Positions 7,610 to 15,253 of a stretch of DNA of 36,208 nt are shown here, one piece after another (position 1 is the first letter of the stretch; every line of letters begins with the position of its first letter). The stretch covers positions 1-36,208 of the forward strand of contig VXOJ01000051.1 of the NCBI GenBank assembly GCA_009840115.1, written 5' to 3'. The notes under the pieces were generated by a model. That model was not told the origin of the DNA. It made no database searches and saw nothing but the letters and a program-made list of their open reading frames with translations. The position numbers and the translations under genes were made by a program. Source of the DNA: Gemmatimonadales bacterium. GTDB lineage: Bacteria; Gemmatimonadota; Gemmatimonadetes; Palauibacterales; Palauibacteraceae.

Positions 7610-10444
7610 TCACGGCTTCCCGGCGACGCGCTTCTTCTCCTCCTCCAGCGCGTCCAGCGCCACCCCTTCCGTAATCCACGCCGGTGCGGGCTCGCTCTTC
7701 AGGTAGTGTCCGAACCACTCCAGGATGCGCCGGTGGTAGTCCTTCTGGTTCGCCTCCTCGCGGAAACCGTGATCCTCGCCTTCGTAGACCAGGAGCACCA
7801 TCTGTTTCTCGGCGCGGCGGGCGAAGTTGAAGAACTCGGTCCCCTGGTCCCAGTCCACCACGCCGTCCTCGTTGCCGAACGCCATCAGCAGCGGCGTCTC
7901 CATGTTCTGCACCTCGTGGATGGGCGAATTCCGCCGGTGCGCCTCCGGGTCCTCCCAGAACGGCACCTCCATGCGGGCCTGGCCGGTCTCCCAGTGGCTC
8001 ACTTCGGCGATACCCGGGTTCCAGTGCAACTGGCCCATGAAGCTCACGAAGTCGGTGAGCGGCGCGCCCGCCACGGACGCCGCGAAGATGTCGGTGCGCG
8101 TGGGCAGGAACGTCGCCTGGTAGCCGCCCCACGAGTGTCCGATGAGGCCGACCGCGTCCGGGTCCGTCACCCCCATGTCGACGGCCTTCGCCACCGCCGC
8201 GCGCACGGACTCCAGCGCGCTCACCCCCGGATCCCGCGCCCGGTACACGATGTCCGGCAGCAGTACCGCGTACCCGTGCTGGGTCCAGGCCGTGTAGTTG
8301 TAGTAGTCCCGCTCGCTGGGGACTCGGAAGAAGTGCATCTGCGGCGAGAGGATCTCGTAGGTGTACACGATCGTGGGGACGGCGCGGCCCTCCTCGTAGT
8401 TCGCGGGGAGAAGGAGGACGAACTGGAGGTCGCGGCCCGATTCGCTCGTGAAGTCGACGAGTTCCGCCCGGCCCCACGCCACTTCGTCGATGAAGGGGTT
8501 GATCGCCGTTACCTGGGAGGGGTCGGCGAGGTCCGGGCCCGCGACGAAGTAGTCCGGCGGGTCGTCGAAGCGCTCCGAACGATAGAGCAGGACGTCGGCG
8601 CTGTCGGCGCGGGTGAGGCCGGCCAGGCGCGCGTCCTCCAGGATCAGGGTCTCGGCCACGTCTCCGCCCCTCGCGTTGGCCCAGCCGCCGGCGAAGCGGG
8701 CGTAGCCGCGCTGCTCCGTCCCGTCGTTGTGGAGAGACAGGTAGGGACGCGAGTCGGGATCGATGCCGGGCGCGTCGTCATCGGTGACGCGGGTCAATCG
8801 GTGCGTGATCCCCGTCTCCGCGCCGCGCGTCAGCCGCTCGCCTCCCGAGCCGTCGGGCGCGACCCGCCAGATGTCGTGCTCGTCGTAGAGCAGGACCGCG
8901 CCGTCCCCGTCGAGCCAGCCGCCGGGACCGAAACTGTGCGGGGGGATGACGTCGGTGGGCGTGTCGTAGCCGGTGTCCGCGAACTCGGCCGCCAGGGCCG
9001 ACGTCATGTCATGCCGTTCGCCCGTGGCGATGTGGAGGCTGTGGTAGGCGGAGCCATCCCATGAGAGGAGCCAGTCGCCGCCCGCGCTCGGCCATTCGTA
9101 GCGCACGCGGGTCAGGAGCCGGCGGCGCTCACCGGTGTCCGCGTCGATCGCCCACACGTCGTGGTACGGACGGCCGAACATCGCGCCCCAGGGGTAGGGC
9201 TCGCTGATGTCCTCCAGCGCGTACTCCCAGCCTTCCAGGAGTTGGGTCCCGGCCATGAGGTCGGACCCGAGGACGACCGCCCGGTCGTCGTCGAGGTGCC
9301 AGACGGCGAGCAGCGAGCGCGCGGCGTCGCGGTCCTCCGACACCCTCTGCTCCGGGAAGAGGCGGACGTCGCTCGTGTGCCAGATCTGCAGGCCGGGAAG
9401 GTCGGGTTCGGCATCGTCGGCCGGGGCGTCCTCACCGTCCGGGTCACCGTCCTCCGGCTCGTCGTCCGCGCCGCCCTCATCGGCATCGTCGCCCGCTTCC
9501 GGCTCGATCGGCCGGAGCCCCAGGGAGATCATGCGGCCGTCGTCCGACCAGGCGGGGGCGCGGTGCCGGACCGCCTCGAGCGTGCCCGGGATGCCGGCCG
9601 CGTCCGCGCCGAGGACCATCGTCTCGACACCGCGGTCCAGACCGCGCCACGCCAGCACGTCGTAGGCAGCGCCGTCGGCCGAAGCCGCTTGGCGGGAGCG
9701 GAGGGCAGCCAGATCCACCGAGTCGTCGCGCCAGCGGAGGCTCCGGTAGGACGAACCGGAAGCGTCGGCCGAGCGCAGGATCCCGGCATCGGCGTCGTAC
9801 ACCTGCACGCCGTTCCCCACATCGGCGCCCGTCGCGATGGCGAGTGCCAGAAGAGATCCGCCTGGGCTCCAGGCCATCTCGCTCACGTTCCCGAAGGAGG
9901 TCTCCGCCCCCGTCGCCAGCGTGACGATGCGGAGGTCGGCGCCCTTGCCCGACGGCTCGTCCGGCGAATAGCCGCGCAGCGCCACGTACCGCCCGGAGGC
10001 GTCGAAGCGCCCCTCGGAGACCGCCTCGAACTCGCGGATTTCCCCGGTCTCCAGATCCATCACCGAAGCCTTCTCGCGCACCGGCTCGTCGCTCTCCGCC
10101 AGCCGCTCCCGCTCCTCCGGCGGCAGCCCGATGGTCCAGGCCAGCCAGCGCCCGTCGGGGGAGAACCGCGGCTCCGACCCCCACGGAAAGACGCGAGCGG
10201 AGTCCTCGTCGATCCTGCGCACGCGGAGTTCCGACGTCTCGTCCACCCGCGTGACCTCGTAGGCGATCCAGTCACCGAGCGGTGAGAACTCGACACCCCC
10301 AAGCCGCTCCCAGCGGCCATAGTCGTCCGGCGTGACGAGCGGTCGCTCCTGCGAGGAAGCGGAGGACGGAAGGCCGAACGCGAGCCCGCCAAGTGCGGCG
10401 AGCGTCGCAAACGTCCGGAAACGGGAGGCGAGGGTCCAAGTCAT
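7610..10444 (-). CDS. Secreted S9 (prolyl oligopeptidase-family) peptidase
   Basis: A 944-residue serine peptidase with a Sec signal peptide (about residues 1-31, ending in SSASSQ). A WD40/DPP-like beta-propeller gating domain spans about residues 35-660. The C-terminal alpha/beta-hydrolase domain holds the nucleophile Ser771 in GHSWGG, Asp860 (NEDGVVDW) and His892 (GEDHGF). It likely cleaves short peptides in the periplasm or at the cell surface. A very acidic insert of Asp/Glu/Gly residues occurs in the propeller around residues 318-350, probably a loop or a metal/salt adaptation. The ATG at 10444 overlaps the stop of a small upstream ORF by 4 bp, and the DUF3667 gene follows after 4 nt. 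Confidence 0.93.
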   Translation of the reverse strand: MTWTLASRFRTFATLAALGGLAFGLPSSASSQERPLVTPDDYGRWERLGGVEFSPLGDWIAYEVTRVDETSELRVRRIDEDSARVFPWGSEPRFSPDGRWLAWTIGLPPEERERLAESDEPVREKASVMDLETGEIREFEAVSEGRFDASGRYVALRGYSPDEPSGKGADLRIVTLATGAETSFGNVSEMAWSPGGSLLALAIATGADVGNGVQVYDADAGILRSADASGSSYRSLRWRDDSVDLAALRSRQAASADGAAYDVLAWRGLDRGVETMVLGADAAGIPGTLEAVRHRAPAWSDDGRMISLGLRPIEPEAGDDADEGGADDEPEDGDPDGEDAPADDAEPDLPGLQIWHTSDVRLFPEQRVSEDRDAARSLLAVWHLDDDRAVVLGSDLMAGTQLLEGWEYALEDISEPYPWGAMFGRPYHDVWAIDADTGERRRLLTRVRYEWPSAGGDWLLSWDGSAYHSLHIATGERHDMTSALAAEFADTGYDTPTDVIPPHSFGPGGWLDGDGAVLLYDEHDIWRVAPDGSGGERLTRGAETGITHRLTRVTDDDAPGIDPDSRPYLSLHNDGTEQRGYARFAGGWANARGGDVAETLILEDARLAGLTRADSADVLLYRSERFDDPPDYFVAGPDLADPSQVTAINPFIDEVAWGRAELVDFTSESGRDLQFVLLLPANYEEGRAVPTIVYTYEILSPQMHFFRVPSERDYYNYTAWTQHGYAVLLPDIVYRARDPGVSALESVRAAVAKAVDMGVTDPDAVGLIGHSWGGYQATFLPTRTDIFAASVAGAPLTDFVSFMGQLHWNPGIAEVSHWETGQARMEVPFWEDPEAHRRNSPIHEVQNMETPLLMAFGNEDGVVDWDQGTEFFNFARRAEKQMVLLVYEGEDHGFREEANQKDYHRRILEWFGHYLKSEPAPAWITEGVALDALEEEKKRVAGKP

Positions 10445-10608
10445 CGCGCACTCCTGTGAATCACTGGCTCCAGCCGGTTTCGGTCGGCGGCCAACTCTTC
10501 CCTCGCTGAACGGCCCGCGGGCGTCTGCCTGACCGCTTCATCGGCGGCATCGAGCCATGAGCGCAGCCATGCTTCGTGTTTATCCGGGATATCGCTCGTC
10601 GTTTTCAT
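10441..10608 (-). CDS. Small ORF overlapping the S9 peptidase start, unknown function
   Basis: A 55-residue (58 if started at the ATG at 10617) charged soluble protein starting MKTTSDIPDKHEAWLRSWLD and ending VIHRSAR. It is helix-rich, with no signal peptide and no recognised family. Its TGA overlaps the ATG of the S9 peptidase gene (ATGA), a typical sign of translational coupling, which is the main reason to accept it. No clear Shine-Dalgarno precedes it. The same frame is open further upstream, but that part runs out of frame through the Erm-like pseudogene and is not credible coding. Confidence 0.45.
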   Translation of the reverse strand: MKTTSDIPDKHEAWLRSWLDAADEAVRQTPAGRSAREELAADRNRLEPVIHRSAR

Positions 10609-10687
10609 GCCTGCCATGATAGCTGTACCACCGTATCCCCCCCAACGTGTCCGGAGCACGGGTGCTTCTCCTCTTCCGCATCGGCGC

Positions 10688-11291
10688 CTACGATCGGGTG
10701 AGGCTTCGGAAACGGAACAGTGCGAGCCACTGGTCGAAGGTGAGGCTGTGTGGCGGTCCGGAGGGATCGAATTGGAGATCCCGACCCAGCCGGTGAATCT
10801 GCGTTCGCGTGAATTCGGATCGCAGGCACCGCCGGATCGAGCGGCCGTCGCGGCCGAAGCAACTGCGGATGAAGCGCCGGTAGTCCGCGGCCTGGGAGCG
10901 GTCCACGAGCGGTCGCGTGCGTCGCGCCAGCCAGAGGGCGACGGCGTCGACGCTCGGAGGAGGATCGAAGTCGGTACGGCGCAAGCGCCGCGCGATCTCG
11001 ATCTGCCACCACGGCTTGAGCAGCAGCGAGGACTGGGTCTCCCGGGCACAGGGACGGCCGGCAAACCGCTCGGCCGCTTCACGCTGGACCACGAGCCAGG
11101 CGTCCCGCGGCGGAGGATCGGACCGGACGAGCCGCCGGACGATGAGTGAGGATGCCGCGGCCCGCACCGACCTCGACGACCAGATCGTTTTGTGCGACGG
11201 GAGCCTGAGCGATCAGGCTAGCCGCAAGCGACCTGCTCCGGAGGAAGTGCTGCGAAAGGTCCGCACGCCTGGGTGCCCGTTGCCTGGACAC
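10688..11291 (-). pseudogene. Decayed Erm/KsgA-type rRNA adenine-N6 dimethyltransferase
   Basis: Two fragments in different frames make up one gene. The N-terminal part (GTG at 11291) has SQHFLRSRSLAASLIAQ and SAM motif I VEVGAGRGILT. The C-terminal part, in another frame from about 11150 down to TAG at 10688, has AWLVVQREAAERFAG, FDPPPSVDA and SLTFDQWLALFRF, typical of the Erm/KsgA C-terminal half. Between motif I and AWLVVQRE an intact enzyme has roughly 60 more residues, including the acidic SAM-binding motif and the catalytic NLPF-type motif IV. Here they are missing and the frame changes. An out-of-frame internal deletion near 11150 is the simplest explanation. The Erm-like C-terminus suggests a former macrolide-type 23S rRNA methylase rather than housekeeping KsgA. 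Confidence 0.8.
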
Positions 11292-11399
11292 GGCGAACCA
11301 TCACGAACGTAGACATGCAATCTCCCGCGCTACACGAACTAGACCGAAAAGCCGTCGCCGCCGACGCTAGGCCACCCGCGTCTCACCCGCAACAAACCA

Positions 11400-11819
11400 T
11401 TATCCCGACCAGGGATCGATCACATTCAGTCCCGTACCCTCGAAGTCCCGTACGTTGCGCGTGACCAGAGCGGCTCCGCGTATGCGGGATATGGCAGCGA
11501 TCTGGCAGTCGGCCTCGCCGATGGGTCGGCCGACGTGGCGGCGTTCCGCGGCGATCTCCGCGTAGGCCTGGGCGGCAGCGCTGTCGAACGGGAGGATACG
11601 CTCTCTGAAGCCGAGATTGAGCCAGCGGGTCATGGCAGCTTCGAGCGCGTTCCGCCGCTTGCCGGCCGGCAGGATCGCGACACCGTAGAGCAGTTCCGCT
11701 TCGCTGACGGCCGTCAGGTACATGTCCTGCGCATCGTGCTCAGCAATCCAGACCGCTACTGCCGCCGCCGGGTCAGAGCGCATCAGTTCCGACGCGACAT
11801 TCGTATCTATTACGAACAT
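11400..11819 (-). CDS. PIN-domain RNase toxin (VapC/FitB-like)
   Basis: A 139-residue PIN-domain ribonuclease, the toxin of a type II toxin-antitoxin pair. The acidic site is Asp5 (VIDTNV), Glu42 (SEAELLYG), Asp104 (GEADCQIAA) and Asp125 (TRNVRDFEG), matching the spacing known for FitB-type VapC toxins. Such toxins cleave structured RNA, often initiator tRNA or rRNA. The gene starts 9 nt after the stop of the ribbon-helix-helix antitoxin gene, the usual antitoxin-first order. The ORF is complete, so the toxin is probably active and neutralised by its partner. Confidence 0.93.
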   Translation of the reverse strand: MFVIDTNVASELMRSDPAAAVAVWIAEHDAQDMYLTAVSEAELLYGVAILPAGKRRNALEAAMTRWLNLGFRERILPFDSAAAQAYAEIAAERRHVGRPIGEADCQIAAISRIRGAALVTRNVRDFEGTGLNVIDPWSG

Positions 11820-11828
11820 GAGAGCCGC

Positions 11829-12074
11829 TCAGGAGAAATCCGGAGGCGCACGCATCGGGCCGCGGGGGGGAAGTTCGAGTTCGACGCCGCCAAGGGACGC
11901 GAAGCACTCGCGGGTGAACGTCGCGAGGTTTCGCGGACCGGTGCGACGACCGGTGACGGCATCGCGCAGGATGATACGCACTTCCTCCTCCATCGAACGG
12001 TGATGCTCGGCCGCGCGTACGCGAAGGCGCGTCTTTATGTCGTCGTCAAGATTGCGGATCGTGATGCTCGCCAT
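11829..12074 (-). CDS. FitA-like ribbon-helix-helix antitoxin
   Basis: An 81-residue antitoxin. The N-terminal ribbon-helix-helix (MASITIRNLDDDIKTRLRVR, then AAEHHRSMEEEVRIILRDAV) is the FitA-type DNA-binding fold. The C-terminal tail (about residues 50-81) would wrap and inhibit the toxin. A strong Shine-Dalgarno (AGGAGG) lies about 9 nt before the ATG at 12074. It probably autorepresses through the palindrome at 12122-12138, inside its own promoter. Confidence 0.92.
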   Translation of the reverse strand: MASITIRNLDDDIKTRLRVRAAEHHRSMEEEVRIILRDAVTGRRTGPRNLATFTRECFASLGGVELELPPRGPMRAPPDFS

Positions 12075-12110
12075 CGGCCGTGCCTCCTCGCGGTCCGGGA
12101 ACGGGCGGAG

Positions 12111-12139
12111 AAGCTACCGAATGATTGCAATGCAATCAA
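12111..12139 (-). promoter_or_regulatory. Sigma70-like promoter of the FitAB-like operon
   Basis: Reading the minus strand, TTGATT (12139-12134), a 17-nt spacer and TAGCTT (12116-12111) form a plausible -35/-10 pair. The transcription start would be near 12104, leaving a leader of about 30 nt before the antitoxin ATG. The palindrome at 12122-12138 overlaps the -35 and the spacer, so a bound repressor would block polymerase. Confidence 0.5.
12122..12138. promoter_or_regulatory. Perfect 17-bp palindrome, probable antitoxin operator
   Basis: TGATTGCAATGCAATCA is a perfect inverted repeat with 8-bp arms and a single central base. It lies 48 bp upstream of the antitoxin start. From memory, the operator of the Neisseria FitAB system uses TGATAGCA-type half sites; TGATTGCA differs by one base, although the spacing here is much tighter. 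Confidence 0.65.
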
Positions 12140-12152
12140 GCTCTCCCCGGCT

Positions 12153-13424
12153 CTACGTCGCGCACGTCCGATCGACCAGATATCGGTGAATGTAGGGGAT
12201 CCCGAAATCGCCGTACGTGGCGCCCCAGACTTCGTCGCGGCTGGCGACGGCAACCGCGAGACGAGGATCCCAGGGAACTGCCGAAGTGCGACCCTGTCCG
12301 ATCTCTACCGTGCCTTCCAGCGTTCCGCCGGAATCGTAGACCTCCCACACGTCGACGCGGTCCTCGCGCATCTCTCGAAGCAACCAGATGGTCCCGTCCG
12401 TTCCGGCCACGACCTGCCGGACCGGCGGAAGGTATTCCGGAACCCAGAAAACTCTGCGAGCCGCACGACGCCTGCGCTCAAGCGTTGTCTCGGTTAGCTG
12501 GAGGCCTGAAGGGTAGTAGTCTCCGGCCCTCCAGCCTGCGTACTCCTCCTCCAGACGGCGTTCCATCGCACGGGTGACTTCGCGTCGTTCGTACTCGACG
12601 GACCGCTGCAGGAGCGTGTCTCCGCGGATCGATATCACCAGAAGGTCGAACGTCGGTGGCATCGCGTCGTCATGCACTTTCCCGATCCGTACGACCGCTG
12701 AGCCGTCGGGCGTGACCGCGGTGAGGTATTCGCCGAGTCCGAGAGGCGGGAGGTCTCTGAGGGGGTGTGTGCCGGGGAACAACCGGGCGTCCACCTCATT
12801 CTCGATGCCGTTTCCCGGCCATTCTATCGTGGCGATGGTGTCCAGGACTTCGCCGGATCGTGAGAAGCGGCGCAACGCGAGTCCGGGGTCCTCGCCTCGG
12901 GATGAAAAGGCCCCCCCATCCGTAATGCGACGCCTGCCAACGAGCGTACCGTCGGCGAGCATGCGGCCCGGGGTCAGCAGCGACCCCTCTTCGGGCACGC
13001 TCCGAGAGAACTGAATGATCTGCTCCGGACGGCGCTCGTCCGTGGTGAACAGCTGGACCCGGCTGAAGTCCGCTATCCAGAGGGTGTCTCCGACCCAGCC
13101 TACGGCGCGCGCGGCAAGCTCTATATCACCAGGCCCCTGGCCCGCACGACCGATCCGGCGAAGCACTTGGCCATCAAGCGAGAAGACCGTGACCGCCGGC
13201 ACCATGGCCTGAGCGACGTAGAGAGCGCTGTCGGGACCGATCGCGAGATCCAGGACGCTCGCAACGAGGTCCGTGCTTTCGAAGGATCCGATCCGCAGGA
13301 CCTCCTCCAACCGCCACGGCGTCGGACACACGCTCTGCCCGCGCAGCGCACCGGGGGCGCAAAGGAGCAAAGCAGCCAGAAGGGTCAGTCTACGCAACGC
13401 ACGCCTCCGATCACGGTGCGTCAC
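12153..13424 (-). CDS. Secreted 6-bladed beta-propeller protein
   Basis: A 423-residue protein with an arginine-rich start and a hydrophobic signal peptide (about residues 12-29, cleavage near ALRGQ). The body shows propeller-like repeats: DLAIGPDSALYVAQ, VTVFSLDGQVLRRIG, GQGPGDIELAARAVGWVGDTLWIAD and, near the end, VVAGTDGTIWLLRE. This matches the secreted 6-bladed (NHL/DUF5128-like) propellers common in Gemmatimonadota and Bacteroidota. The ligand is unknown. The start is GTG at 13424; the TTG at 13397 would shorten the n-region. It is divergent from the methyltransferase gene across 119 bp. Confidence 0.75.
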   Translation of the reverse strand: MTHRDRRRALRRLTLLAALLLCAPGALRGQSVCPTPWRLEEVLRIGSFESTDLVASVLDLAIGPDSALYVAQAMVPAVTVFSLDGQVLRRIGRAGQGPGDIELAARAVGWVGDTLWIADFSRVQLFTTDERRPEQIIQFSRSVPEEGSLLTPGRMLADGTLVGRRRITDGGAFSSRGEDPGLALRRFSRSGEVLDTIATIEWPGNGIENEVDARLFPGTHPLRDLPPLGLGEYLTAVTPDGSAVVRIGKVHDDAMPPTFDLLVISIRGDTLLQRSVEYERREVTRAMERRLEEEYAGWRAGDYYPSGLQLTETTLERRRRAARRVFWVPEYLPPVRQVVAGTDGTIWLLREMREDRVDVWEVYDSGGTLEGTVEIGQGRTSAVPWDPRLAVAVASRDEVWGATYGDFGIPYIHRYLVDRTCAT

Positions 13425-13543
13425 TCTACGGAGCCTCGCTCCGAGGGTCTATATTCGGCCGGAGCCAAGAATGGATGAATCGGGGTCAGGAGTGGGCGTA
13501 TCGAGGCTCTGCGAGTGGCCGGTGATCAAGGAGGCGATGGACG

Positions 13544-14425
13544 GTGACCGAGGGCGACGGAGAATCGGCCCCGCGCAACGCGTCCAACTACTGGGATACG
13601 CTGGCACCGCATCATTGGCGCATCGAAGACAACTACCTGGACGTGTCGAGCCTGCGTCGGATTCTCGGCGACATTCGGGAGCCCGTTCTGATCATCGGTG
13701 CCGGGCAAGGGCTGATTGTCGAGGAGCTGCGGCGTCAGGGGCTGCGCTGCGACGGCATCGATCTGAGCGCCAGGATGCTGGAATACGCCAGGTCCCGAAG
13801 AGGCCTGACGCTTGTTCGCGCGAACGCGACTTCGATGCCGTTCGTCGATGGGTCCTATGAGACGATCATCCTTGCGACCGGCGTCATCGACTTCATGGCC
13901 GATCTGCAGGACATCGAGACGGTCATGCGCGAGGCGACCCGGATCGTCTCCGGGACGGGCAACGTCATCGTCGCGTTCTACAGATTCAGTGCGGCCCAGG
14001 AGCGCTTCCTGACCTCGCTTGGATTCCTGCGCGAGGACACACTGCACATGCGGTCGGCCCTGGCGCTGCATCGCCTCGGCTTCGGTGCGATGGTGGCGTG
14101 GGTCGCGAAGATGGCCAGGATCAGCACGTTCCAAGCCGTTCTGTTATGCATCGGCACGGGCCTCGGATCGACGAAACAGGAACGCGCAATAGCCCTCGCG
14201 ATGCGGCGGCTGATCGCTCAGTCCGGGGATCCCGAAGCTTTCATCGAAGCGGCGCCCGAGACCCAACCGTACCGCGACAAGTCTGCCATCGCCCACCTGC
14301 TCGACAGCTTGTCGATACGAATCGACGACTGGCAGGCATCAAGCAGCTGCCATCTGGTGCGGGTGTCGGGACGTGACACGTTACACACCCCATGCAGTGA
14401 TGGGGGCGATGTCTCTCGAACTTGA
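13544..14425 (+). CDS. Class I SAM-dependent methyltransferase
   Basis: A 293-residue soluble methyltransferase. Motif I VLIIGAGQG is at residues 48-56, the acidic end of beta-2 at CDGIDLS (Asp73), and motif II-like ANATSMPFVDGSYETII at about 93-109, typical of the methyltransferase-11 fold. The C-terminal 150 residues are helical with no recognised domain and may define the substrate, which is unknown. The GTG start at 13544 is supported by an excellent Shine-Dalgarno (AAGGAGG, 13528-13534) with a 9-nt spacer. It stands alone, flanked by the divergent propeller gene and the iron-type operon. Confidence 0.88.
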   Translation: MTEGDGESAPRNASNYWDTLAPHHWRIEDNYLDVSSLRRILGDIREPVLIIGAGQGLIVEELRRQGLRCDGIDLSARMLEYARSRRGLTLVRANATSMPFVDGSYETIILATGVIDFMADLQDIETVMREATRIVSGTGNVIVAFYRFSAAQERFLTSLGFLREDTLHMRSALALHRLGFGAMVAWVAKMARISTFQAVLLCIGTGLGSTKQERAIALAMRRLIAQSGDPEAFIEAAPETQPYRDKSAIAHLLDSLSIRIDDWQASSSCHLVRVSGRDTLHTPCSDGGDVSRT

Positions 14426-14435
14426 CCCGGCCCCC

Positions 14436-14451
14436 TCCGCGTGCGGATTTT
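14436..14451 (+). terminator. Weak candidate terminator after the methyltransferase gene
   Basis: TCCG-CGTG-CGGA followed by TTTT forms a 4-bp stem with a T-run, 10 bp after the methyltransferase stop. Flanking CCCC and GGGG could extend pairing. The short stem makes this only a suggestion. Confidence 0.25.
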
Positions 14452-14461
14452 GGGGTTAGTT

Positions 14462-14479
14462 GAGAATGAATCTCATTCT
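14462..14479. promoter_or_regulatory. Fur-box-like site upstream of the HhH/PepSY pair
   Basis: GAGAATGAATCTCATTCT contains the perfect inverted repeat AGAATGA-ATC-TCATTCT. It agrees with the classical 19-bp Fur consensus (GATAATGATAATCATTATC) at 13 positions. Its AT-rich composition stands out in this GC-rich DNA. It lies 39 bp before the ATG of the HhH lipoprotein, where iron-loaded Fur (or a related metalloregulator) would block transcription. Confidence 0.65.
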
Positions 14480-14517
14480 GGCAGCCACGGGCTGCTGGTT
14501 CCAGTAACGGAGGAGTC

Positions 14518-15228
14518 ATGTTCCGCAGTCGCAGCGCAATTCTCGCCCTCTTCATGATTCCGGTGCTGTCGGTCGGCTGTGGCGGGGGTGGCGATGATAC
14601 GGCGGAGTCCGAACCGGCCGCGGCATCCGAGCCCGCCGCCGCGGAGGCGGCCGACGCCGGCGCGACCGCCACTCTCTTGAATCCCAACCTCGCGACGGAA
14701 GACGAACTGGCCACGGCCCCGGGGATCACGGCCGAGGTGGCCGCGGCGGTGGTCGGCGGTCGGCCCTACCTGCGCGCGGCGGATCTGCACGCGGCGCTGG
14801 CGGAGGCGGTCGGAGACGAGGCGGCGCTGGCGGCGTACGGTGGGCTCTGGCTGCCCATCAACCTCAACGACGTGACGAACGACGAGATCCTGCTGATCCC
14901 GGGCGTGGGGGATCGGATGGCGCATGAGTTCGAGGAGTACCGGCCCTACGCGGACATGGGTGAGTTCCGCATGGAGATCGGGAAGTACGTGGACGAGGAA
15001 GAGGTCGAGCGGCTCGCGCGCTACGTGTACGTCCCGATCGACCTGAACAGCGCCACCCGCGACGAGATCATGGCGGTTCCGGGGATGAGCGAACGCATGG
15101 CCCACGAGTTCGAGGAGTACCGCCCGTACACCGACCTGGACCAGTTCCGGCGCGAGATGGGGAAGTACGTGGACGAGAACGAGGTCGCGCGGTTCGAGCG
15201 CTACGTCACGCTGACCCCGGGCGGATAG
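14518..15228 (+). CDS. Helix-hairpin-helix (ComEA-like) lipoprotein
   Basis: A 236-residue lipoprotein with a signal peptide and lipobox LSVGC (Cys21), then an Ala/Glu-rich linker to about residue 50. Three helix-hairpin-helix modules follow: a divergent one (NLATEDELATAPGI) and two very similar ones of about 56-60 residues (INLNDVTNDEILLIPGVG and IDLNSATRDEIMAVPGMS). Both of the latter continue with RMAHEFEEYRPY. HhH modules usually bind DNA, but here the protein is anchored outside the cytoplasm. A strong Shine-Dalgarno (GGAGGA) precedes the ATG. The upstream Fur-like box and the downstream PepSY gene (25-bp gap) suggest a role in iron acquisition or surface redox rather than DNA uptake. 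Confidence 0.88.
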   Translation: MFRSRSAILALFMIPVLSVGCGGGGDDTAESEPAAASEPAAAEAADAGATATLLNPNLATEDELATAPGITAEVAAAVVGGRPYLRAADLHAALAEAVGDEAALAAYGGLWLPINLNDVTNDEILLIPGVGDRMAHEFEEYRPYADMGEFRMEIGKYVDEEEVERLARYVYVPIDLNSATRDEIMAVPGMSERMAHEFEEYRPYTDLDQFRREMGKYVDENEVARFERYVTLTPGG

Positions 15229-15253
15229 GGGGCGACCGGGCGAGGTCCAGGCG

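Noticed and set aside
7574..9064. A 496-codon plus-strand frame opposite the S9 peptidase
   Set aside because: Composition of a GC-bias shadow; the opposite strand holds an intact catalytic triad.
10618..11082. Upstream extension of the small ORF through the Erm-like region
   Set aside because: This frame is neither of the two carrying the methylase homology, and its translation has no recognisable pattern.
14388..14405. Hairpin CCCCAT-GCAGTG-ATGGGG as a terminator
   Set aside because: It lies within the methyltransferase coding region and has no T-run after it.
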